A DNA stretch of 64,000 nt from Agapanthus africanus (Eukaryota > Streptophyta > Magnoliopsida > Asparagales > Amaryllidaceae), in contig CM057339.1 of assembly GCA_030015575.1 (NCBI GenBank), positions 775,078,809 to 775,142,808 of the forward strand, read 5' to 3'. Under the pieces are notes generated by a model. It worked only from the letters and a program-made list of their open reading frames with translations, searched no databases and was not told where the DNA came from. Within the stretch, counting starts at the first letter, position 1, and each line of letters starts with the position of its first letter. Below are positions 56,364-64,000 of the stretch, piece by piece. The position numbers and the translations under genes are program-made.

Positions 56364-57462
56364 AGGGGCTTTCTCTGGCCTCCTTTTTCTTTTGAGTAGT
56401 CGACATTGAGGGGGCCATTGCAGCGGGCATCCGAGTGGTTGTCGTCTTTTGCGGCTTACCAGGACGATTCTCTTCCTGCTGGACCTTCAGCTTCTTCTGT
56501 CGGCGGGGATAGTCTTGATCAATCACCGACTCCTGGACCCGTCGCCAGACTTTGTAAACTTTGGAGGACAGCCGTAGAGGGGACTGCTCCGGCTTCATTT
56601 CTCTGACAGTCTCCACCGGTGGAGGAGATCTTTTCAGTACGGCGGTAGGAGAATTCCTGCGCAACTTGTTCAGCAACTCAAAGCTGTTCCCAGTTGGAAC
56701 AGCAGCATTGACTTCCACCGTTGGGGCTGGTGGAGTTAACCCAGAGGGGGAATTGCCCCCAACCTTCCTTACTCGGTGCCAGTGGCGACGTCGAGCGTGT
56801 CGAGCCGATGGTGTTGGTTCGATGATGGGGATGGCTTTGACTTGCCCCTTGTTCAGGTGAGGCGCTGCCGGTACCAGCCTCTTGAAGACCAACGTTCGTT
56901 GAGTAGCGGTATCCAATCTATCAAAGACAGACTTTTGAGCAGGAACGGGAGCCGGAGTGGGAGCTGGAATAGTCAATCTCGTAAAGACCGATCCTTTGGC
57001 AAGAGAAGCCGCCTTGACGACTTCGGGAGCAGGGTTGGTTACTCTTTTCGGAATAACCTTTTCTTTAATTACAGGCTTCATCATGGGCCCACAGGAACTT
57101 TGGCCTAATCTGGCGAAGATCGAGGCACTGGAGCTGGATGACCCGTTGAGAGCGGCCGCGGAAGTAGTAAGCCGATCAAAGACCGACTTCTTGGGAGCTT
57201 CCAGTGCTGGCACAGGGGTGCTGAAACTCATTGGTGGGAGCATGGTCCCAAAGAACAAACCAGTGGTGGCCTGAGTCACCTGGTCCACCGGCATTGTGAA
57301 CAAGGAAGCCGCTTGGGGCCCGTAAGCTATGCCTCCAGATGAGGCGGAACGTGAGTTGCAGTCGCAGCTGGAACACTTCACGCAAGTGGATGCCATCGAT
57401 CCTTCGCTTTCTGCACCAAGCAAAATGCCAAATCTTTGTACCTCGAACCCAAAGGCAACCAT
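56335..57462 (-). CDS. 5' ORF of element 2 (375 codons, repeated VFxRL motif)
   Basis: Open from ATG 57462 (85 bp inside the LTR) to stop 56335-56337, overlapping the gag frame by 29 bp. It carries five spaced motifs SVFDRL, SIFARL, SVFTRL, SVFDRL and LVFKRL (residues about 92-195) separated by Ala/Pro-rich linkers, then a basic region (ARHARRRHWHRVRK) and a Lys/Gln-rich tail. No enzyme domain is recognised. Tat-group elements are known to carry an extra ORF before gag, and VFDRL-type repeats occur in plant Tat polyproteins; the function is unknown. It is the longest uninterrupted ORF in the 5' part and the only coding piece of element 2 without a stop. Confidence 0.6.
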   Translation of the reverse strand: MVAFGFEVQRFGILLGAESEGSMASTCVKCSSCDCNSRSASSGGIAYGPQAASLFTMPVDQVTQATTGLFFGTMLPPMSFSTPVPALEAPKKSVFDRLTTSAAALNGSSSSSASIFARLGQSSCGPMMKPVIKEKVIPKRVTNPAPEVVKAASLAKGSVFTRLTIPAPTPAPVPAQKSVFDRLDTATQRTLVFKRLVPAAPHLNKGQVKAIPIIEPTPSARHARRRHWHRVRKVGGNSPSGLTPPAPTVEVNAAVPTGNSFELLNKLRRNSPTAVLKRSPPPVETVREMKPEQSPLRLSSKVYKVWRRVQESVIDQDYPRRQKKLKVQQEENRPGKPQKTTTTRMPAAMAPSMSTTQKKKEARESPYDQGRTQRR

Positions 57463-57522
57463 TGGAAAACCGTGATTCGTTCACGAACACGACACATGAA
57501 GTGTGGAGTGGAAAGAAGAAAA

Positions 57523-57546
57523 GGTCCCACCGGGCGTGCCAAAATC
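57523..57546 (-). other. Primer-binding-site region of element 2
   Basis: On the minus strand the LTR end ...GGGGAACA is followed by GATTTTGGCACGCCCGG and then TGGGACC. A TGG start four bases inside suggests a primer site TGGCACGCCCGGTGGGAC. I cannot assign the tRNA with certainty. Confidence 0.6.
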
Positions 57547-60500
57547 TGTTCCCCTCCGAACACGGAGACGCGACCGCGCAGGTTCGTCTTGCCTGAAATT
57601 CGGGGGCAGATGCTAATTGGTGTTATCCGTCCACCTCTCCGAAGATGCCAAGTTGATTTATGGCACCATATATCGAAGGTTTAAACGGATGCGGCCGATG
57701 TAGCAGAATTCGTCAGATTCCCCCTCGTTTGAGGGTGTTTTGATTGTGGGGACGCTCTTCCCTGCAAGTGCAAGCCCCTGCAGTTAATTACGCTACCGCA
57801 TCGCGGTAACAACTTTCTCCTTCTCCATATGGTCACTTCGCGTCGTGGGTGTTTGTTTTGTGTTTGGTTGCCCGTGGATTGTATACGGAGACTAATTTAT
57901 GTTGTCACCCATAGGGCGTGGACTAGTCCAAATCCGTATCTTTCTTAGATTTGGGTTTGGGGGTTGGGTTTAAGGATACGTTAGCTTCATTTGAGACTAA
58001 AATCAACTTAAACGTTTGTTATGGATACGTTAGTCTAATTTTAGACTAAGATCAACTTAACGGGATCGTTTAGATCCTACAAGAGAGCAATTGGACTCTA
58101 TTGTTTAGTTTAGTGACATTGCGGTCGATTAGTTTAAGGACATTACGGTCCATTGTTAGTTTAAGGACATTACGGTCCAATGTTAGTTTAAAGACATCGC
58201 GGTCGAGGTTAAGGACATCATAGTCCGTGAGTTTAAAGACCTCACAGTCGAGGTTAAGGACGTCATAGTCCGTGAGTTTAAAGACCTCACAGTCAAGGTT
58301 AAGGACATCATAGTCCATGGGCTTAAAGACCCCACAGTCCAGTGTTAGTTTAAATACATCACGGTCGAGGTTAAGGACATCATAGTCCATGAGTTTAAGG
58401 ACCCCACAGTCCAATGTTAGTTTAAAGACATCGCGGTCGAGGTTAAGGACATCATAGTCCATGAGCTTAAGGACCCCACAGTCCAATGTTAGTTTAAAGA
58501 CATCACGGTCGAGGTTAAGGACATCATAGTCCGTGAGTTTAAGGACCCCACAGTCCAATGTTAGTTTAAAGACATCACAGTCGAGGTTAAGGACATCATA
58601 GTCCGTGAGTTTAAGGACCCCACAGTCCAATGTTAGTTTAAAGATATCACGGTCGAGGTTAAGGATATCATAGTCCGTGAGTTTAAGTACCCCACAGTCC
58701 AATGTTAGTTTAAAGACATCACGGTCGAGGTTAAGGACACCATAGTCTGTGAGTTTAAGGACCCCACAGTCCGTAGTTTAGAGACATCATAGTCTATGAA
58801 ATGTGTGGTTGTCGGGACCCGTCACCTCTTTGAAGGCGTTGAGGAATTACAATGACAAATATCAAAGGAGTGAAGAGATGTACCCTTGAACCAAGGTGAA
58901 TTAAGTGATCTGTAGTCCAATTTGGAACTAAGATCAATTAATTATATTATGAGCACAATGGCTCAGTTAAGTCTGAATTGAGGACTTATGGCCAGTTTGG
59001 GCTAAGTCCAATTAGATTTAAAAAGTTGGCCCTTTGTTGGACCATTAGACATTTGTCTGGGTTCAAGTCTACATTATTTAAAAAATACTAAACAAGAGTT
59101 TGAGGGCTCTGATAATATTTCTATCTTTGACTGAGCATTAAACATTGCAGCTCTGAATTTTACTCAATTTTGAGATTCAGTTGAAGGGGAAATTTGCCTC
59201 TGGAAAATTAGCCAATTTGGCTAAAAATAGTGTTAAACACTAGAGAACAACAGTGTTAAACACTGGAAATAAAACTCTCGAATTAGTGTTAAACACTAAA
59301 AGACAACAGTGTTAAACACTGGAAATACAATTCTCAATTTAGTGTTAAACACTAGAAAATGACAGTGTTAAATACTGGAAATGAAGTTATCAAATTAGTG
59401 TTAAACAATAGAGAGGAAAGGGGTCACGTGGGAACATGTGAGGGTACCCAAAGGTGGGACCAGATCCTCTTTACTTTATTCTGCAGATAAGTGTTTAACA
59501 CTTTTAGTTCTCATAGCCATCACGTGTGGGCACATGATGGGTACTCGTGCCCTGATTTATTAGAATATTCATTAGGGGTCACGTGGTAACACGTGAGAGC
59601 GCCCCAGTTATATTTTTCCTTTGCTTTTGTTCTGATATAATGAAGGTCACATGGGAGCACGTGAGGCATTGCCTCAGGGCTAATTCCTTCCCATTTTTGG
59701 GGGATCTTTTTAGGGGTCACATGGGGACACGTGACTCTAATTCTTTACATACATGGAGATCTTTCAAGTCTCTTTATTTTTAAGAATTAAATTCTCTGTA
59801 GGGTTAAACCCTAATTATGATTTTGGAGGAATTAAATTCCTATTATGAAAGAATTAAATTCTTATGTAGGGTTAAACCCTAATTTCTTTTTTAGAGGAAT
59901 TAAATTCCCATATATGTAAAAGAATTAAATTCTTATATAGGGTGAAACCCTAATTTCATTTAGGAGGAATTAAATTCCTGTAAATTTGAGAGAATTAAAT
60001 TCTCAATTAAGGTTAAACCCTAGTTTTGTCCATCTTGAAGGTATTAAATTCCTACAATTTTAGGAGAATTAAATTCTCATATAGGGTTAAACCCTAGTTT
60101 TATCATGAAGGAATTGAATTCCTGGAGTTTTGAGAGAATTAAATTCTCATATAAGGTTAAACCCTAATTTCATATCTTGGAGGAATTAAATTCCTGTGAA
60201 TTTGGGAGAATTAAATTCTCTAAACTCAATTCTCTCTCTAAGTTTTGGATCTGCATGGCAGAATCTCAACCCGGTGAGAATTAAATTCTCAACCTATGGG
60301 GAGATTTGCTTCTGCAGATCTTCAACCAGAGGAAAAACTAAGTTCTTTTTGCAGAAGAGTTAAACTCTTAGATTTGAGAATTAAATTCTCTTTTTGAAGT
60401 TTTGATCCCCTTTCTTTTCTCATCTAGGGTTTTCTTTGTTGAGAATTAGATTCTCCTTTCCTTTCTCTCTGCTATTTGCCTTTAGAAAGTTTCAAGATCC

Positions 60501-61243
60501 AAAATTCTATATCTCCAAAAAAAATACTTTCTTTCTTCTCCTCTTGGCTCCTATTTATAGGAGAAGGAAAAGAATCAATTTGTTTAATAAATCTTTCATT
60601 GAAAGATTTTGTTTGTTTTTCGTAACTAATGTGATCTTTTAGATCACACAATGAATTTTATTCACCATTGGATTTTAAATCCAAAAGATATTCTGTTTAT
60701 TATTTTTGTTGAGATTTAGGGAAATCTTTCCTTGTCTAAAATCTTTCCATGAATTGGTGATTTTTAATCACCCTTGGATTTTTAATCCAACGATTCCCCC
60801 ATAATCCTTTTTTGTTTGGAAAGATTTGGAGAAATACTTTCCCAGTTAGGGTCTTTGATTTCCCTTAATTAGAATTCAATTCTATCAATTTATAAGGCTT
60901 TCAAAGCCTATCACGTGTTGGCACGTGACCCCTCCTCATTCAGAATTTTAATTATGTCTTATGACTGGGCTAAAGACCATCACGTGTCAGCACGTGACCC
61001 TTGGTCACGTGTGAGCATGTGACGCCCCATTGGAGTCTTTCCTTAATCATTTTGTTTACACTTTTGTTTGATTTAGAATTTAATTCTATAAAGTGGAGAT
61101 CTTAGGAAACTATCATGTGTCAACACGTGACCCTTGGTCACGTGTGAGCACGTGATTCCTCATTGAGGTATTTCCTTAGCTGTTTTGTTACATTTTCGTT
61201 TGATTTAGAATTTTAATTCTATAAAGTGGAGTTCATAGGAAAC
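57547..61243 (-). mobile_element. 5' LTR of element 2, truncated by copia B
   Basis: Colinear with 27645-31271: same start TGTTCCCCTCC, array, palindrome clusters, TATA box (60552-60559) and CACGTG pairs. It breaks at GGAAAC (61243), where copia B begins. The missing piece of about 85 bp should lie beyond copia B. Differences from the 3' LTR are scattered substitutions plus about one extra 72-bp unit. Confidence 0.9.
58140..58790 (-). repeat. 72-bp tandem array in the element 2 5' LTR
   Basis: CATCATAGTCC spacing is 72 bp from about 58303 to 58735, with two irregular 45-bp steps before. The minus-strand ORF is 210 codons, against 185 in the 3' LTR, reflecting a unit-number difference. Confidence 0.9.
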
Positions 61244-63274
61244 TGTAAGTCCACGTTGCCCACCCCGGTGCTTACGGGGAGGCGGAAAACATATTAAAAA
61301 TCGGATTTTTATCAACTATAGGCAACATGGACTATCCTTTAAGGATCTTTACTAAACAAAAACTTGCTAAAGCTAACTTGAAAATAGCTAAGTGGTAGAA
61401 AGGTTATACCTTTGGTCTTTAGTCCTTCTCTCCTTGCTCCTAGAAGTAGTGGAAGGAGGTCACCTTGTCGTCTTCTCTCGTCAAAGAAAGATCCACCCGA
61501 AAGCCTCAACCTTTGGCTTCAACTCCAAGCTAGGAGTAACTAGGGTGCAAGAAGTGCTAATACTTGAACCCTAGATGAGAGTAGAGAAGATCAAGAGAGG
61601 GTTTTTCTCAAGCTCAAGTGTTTCTCAACACATGAGAGGGAGAGAGCTTGAGGGAGAGGAAGAACAAGAGAGAGAAATGAAATGATAGAATGAGAATAAT
61701 TGAACCATTCTCACAAGTATATGTGTATTATTTTAATTAAATAATTAGCTAGATAATTGTCATGGTTAATCATGATATGACCATTATCATTTCAATTTGT
61801 GAGGATTAAAAAGCATCTTCCAAAAGAAATGATGATGGTCAAAGTGTCAACCTAGGTCAACAAGTCAATAAGGTCAAATGGTCAACATCCATAGCCATGC
61901 ACAATTATTTAAACTAATTATCAATTAACTATAACACACACATAATCATTAGGGTTAGTAAAATGACAATAGCCATTAACCCTAATCAAAGTCCTCTCCC
62001 TCTATCTCAAACAACTGTGCATACGCACCCGCATTCGTGATCCGAGGAACACGAACACAATGAGAAAAACCAATCTCAAATCATATACTAGGATCCGGCT
62101 TAAACCAAAGCCCGCTAGTATAAACTGTTCGGACAGCAAACGTGCACAAGTGCGCGAATGTGAACGAACCCTGTCGCAAAACCATGCGACCTCTACTCAT
62201 TTTGCCTAAAGGCGAATAGCTCTCTGTGTGGGACTCTAAAGACTCGACACTACGCTGGCAGTGGGTTTAACCACAGACCGCAAGCGGCACTAGCTGTACG
62301 TAACGGTCCCTAGGTAGATGTCGATAAGAAGACTGACGAGGTGAACCCCATCTGAACTCCTACTGAGCCTGTATGTGACAATCTCCGTACAGTCCGGTCT
62401 GTTCGTCTGATACATCGCATGGCGGGCCTAGGGGGGCGGTGAACGTCAGTCCCCTAATAGCGGTACAAGTCGTGCCGGAGTGAAGCCCAGAACACCCTGA
62501 GATAACACTGGAAACCTACCAGTATATCTCGCTTGCCCTGGCTAGGGACTACTCGTGTAATGGCTCTCCTGGACACAGCGCGATGTCAACCTCCAATACC
62601 GGGAGAGACGAATCCTGTCTAACCGTCACTGCCTCCAAGTGCTTCGGGACTGCACCCAAAAACTACCTGTTTGCACGACTCCTTTGAGCCATGGTAGGGT
62701 AGTAATCAAAGTGCAGTGGGAACACACTCGAGGCGAAGTGACAGTGTCAAGTCAGCGGACTAAGCTGTACTCATGTCACCTGGGAACTGATAACTGACGA
62801 TAGGTATAATACCAACCAACAGTCCCCGACGAGTCCTGTCCAGTGTACTCGTAACCCAACGAGCACCCGTATACTATCTCAAGTACGACGTACTGACGGC
62901 TGTGGGACAGACCGTCTCCCACACTGGGATGAGAAGCGCATACGCTAGTCTACTCCGGAGTATCGATGTCCTGTCTCGATAGTCCAACGACTAGGGACCT
63001 GTATAAGGATGTGCTTATATATCACCCAGCTCCCACGAGTGTGAGCGCCATCACAACGCTGGTAATCAAGCAAAGATCCTAAGGGCTCTACTAATATGTA
63101 TAACAGCAATATGCTAAAAGAAACACATGCACATATTAAAGCAGAGACAAACCAAGTAGCATACTACCATTTCGAGCAAGATTGTATATACAACTGTGAA
63201 TATCCCAAGCTTCCATCAAGTAATATACAAACTAGTATGATACAGTAATGGCCTCTAGGGCATATACACTAACA
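61244..63274 (-). mobile_element. 3' LTR of copia B
   Basis: Bounded on the plus strand by TGTAAGTCCACG and CACTAACA, so on the minus strand it starts TGTTAGTG and ends GACTTACA. Stretches such as GGTCCCTAGTCGT...GAGACAGGACATCGAT (minus strand) match the copia A LTR, showing a shared lineage. No gene is supported within it. Confidence 0.85.
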
Positions 63275-63288
63275 ATCTCCCACTTGCA

Positions 63289-63996
63289 CTAAGGCCATGT
63301 ACTGGCGTATCGAAGACCTATCATCTCGATCAGCCGCTCGAACTGAGTCTGGGGCAAGGCCTTGGTGAATGGATCTGCAGTGTTATCCTCTGATGCAACT
63401 CTCCGGACCTCGATCTCCTGGCGATCCACGATCTTCCTGATCAGGTGATACCGCCTTAAGATGTGTCTGGATTTCTGATGGGATCTGGGTTCCTTTGCTA
63501 AAGCTATAGCCCCGTTGTTGTCGCAATACAGAGGTATTGGGTCAACATTGGACGGAACCACCTGAAGTTCTCTCAAGAACTTCCTCATCCAGACAGCTTC
63601 TTTTGCGGCATCAGATGCAGCGATGTATTCCGCTTCCATCGTCGAGTCTGCAACGGTTTCCTGTTTGGAGCTCTTCCAACACACCGCCCCTCCATTGTGG
63701 GTGAAGACAAAACCCGACATGGACTTGGAATCATCCTTGTCACTCTGGAAGCTGGAGTCAGCAAAGGCCTCAATCTGCAGGTCTTTTCCGCCATACACCA
63801 AGAACATCTCCTTAGTCCTTCTCAGGTACTTGAGAATGTTCTTTACTGCTATCCAATGTTTCTCCCCTGGGTTTGACTGATACCTGCTTACCACACTCAG
63901 TGCATAAGCCACATCCGGTCTGGTACACAACATCGCATACATTATAGAGCCTACCGCAGAAGCGTAGGGTATAATAGACATGCGATCCCTCTCCAA
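63289..63996 (-). CDS. Copia B polyprotein, RNase H end (partial at window edge)
   Basis: 235 codons open to the window edge with intact copia RNase H features: YASAVGSIMYAMLCTRPDVA (end of RT/connection), EAFADSSFQSDKDDSKS (first acidic residue), GGAVCWKSSKQETVADSTME with AEYIAAS, LYCDNNGAIALAKEPR, SRHILRRYHLIRKIV and EDNTADPFTKALP. The stop lies directly at the purine-rich tract, as usual for copia. No stop or frameshift is visible, in contrast to copia A. The rest of pol lies outside the window; nothing here says whether the whole element is intact. Confidence 0.93.
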   Translation of the reverse strand: MERDRMSIIPYASAVGSIMYAMLCTRPDVAYALSVVSRYQSNPGEKHWIAVKNILKYLRRTKEMFLVYGGKDLQIEAFADSSFQSDKDDSKSMSGFVFTHNGGAVCWKSSKQETVADSTMEAEYIAASDAAKEAVWMRKFLRELQVVPSNVDPIPLYCDNNGAIALAKEPRSHQKSRHILRRYHLIRKIVDRQEIEVRRVASEDNTADPFTKALPQTQFERLIEMIGLRYASTWP

Positions 63997-64000
63997 ATCA

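Larger units (their letters stand above)
27645..61243 (-). mobile_element. Element 2: large Ty3/gypsy (Tat/Ogre-type) retrotransposon, interrupted
   Basis: Minus-strand layout: 5' LTR (61243-57547, cut by copia B), primer-binding-like site (57546-57523), 5' ORF (57462-56335), gag, protease, RT, RNase H, archaeal-like second RNase H and integrase (56363-48127), hairpin-rich 3' region (48126-43664), an antisense gene on the plus strand (31356-43663, interrupted by copia A), polypurine tract and 3' LTR (31355-27645). Dual RNase H and the antisense ORF define the Tat group. Without copia A the visible part is about 23 kb, consistent with the large size of Tat/Ogre elements. All coding parts carry stops. 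Confidence 0.88.
61244..64000 (-). mobile_element. Copia B: Ty1/copia retrotransposon, 3' part only
   Basis: Minus-strand element: RNase H coding (63996-63289), purine-rich tract (63289-63275) and 3' LTR (63274-61244), continuing past the right window edge. GAAAC at 61239-61243 is the predicted target duplication. The LTR start TGTTAGTGTATATGCCC and the purine tract match the copia A family type, but LTR length is shorter (2031 bp) and the sequence clearly different. Confidence 0.9.

Overview
The window reads as flowering-plant nuclear DNA (probably a eudicot): AT-rich, no bacterial-style gene packing, and dominated by LTR retrotransposons nested inside one another. The only recognisable host genes are a broken UPF0496 (DUF677) gene tail at 13969-14455 and a degenerate scrap at 6215-6606 with F-box-like and PPR-like motifs.

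Layout. 1-8139 holds diverged LTR-like repeats (R1 at 1-1479 and 6699-8139; R2 at 1549-3242 and 3243-4791), a CT-rich low-complexity stretch and the gene scrap. 8700-13806 holds other LTR-like DNA with two tRNA-derived segments; a 2.6 kb solo LTR (9385-11960) with a GGGAT target duplication sits in it. At 14456 element 1 begins: a minus-strand Ty3/gypsy element of Tat/Ogre type that broke the UPF0496 gene. It runs 14456-27639 (3' LTR, antisense gene, hairpin-rich 3' region, fused gag remnant) and lacks about 5.8 kb of pol. Element 2, a larger relative in the same orientation, is inserted in element 1's gag and occupies 27645-61243. Its 3' LTR is 27645-31355, its antisense gene lies between 31356 and 43663, its 3' region is 43550-48126, its gag-pro-RT-RH-aRH-INT coding is 57462-48127, and its 5' LTR starts at 57547. 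A Ty1/copia element (copia A, 32001-42386, TSD AAGGG) sits in the antisense gene of element 2, and a second (copia B, from 61244 past the window end) cuts its 5' LTR. The inferred order is host gene, then element 1, then element 2, then the two copia insertions. The missing halves of the host gene, of element 1 gag and of the element 2 5' LTR should all lie beyond 64000.

How the parts work together. Each Tat element carries two transcription units. The minus-strand unit starts from a TATA box inside the LTR and encodes a 5' ORF, gag and pol. The plus-strand unit starts just inside the 3' LTR from a palindromic double G-box plus TATA, and encodes a separate antisense protein (plant-mobile-domain type in element 1, an unrelated N-terminus in element 2) ending in a poly(A) signal. 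In element 1 this antisense gene has seven good candidate introns, which would survive retrotransposition because the genomic RNA carries their complement.

The most unusual property is that nearly all noncoding DNA of this family is built from short interrupted inverted repeats with constant loops and changing but still complementary arms. These include six blocks of five consecutive stem-loops around a GTCGTGAGGAT-like loop, LTR palindromes with 3-nt centres, 72-bp LTR arrays of GGAC-N6-GTCC units, and satellite-like arrays that differ completely between elements 1 and 2 while keeping the same design. All element coding regions carry stops or frameshifts, so nothing here looks autonomously active.
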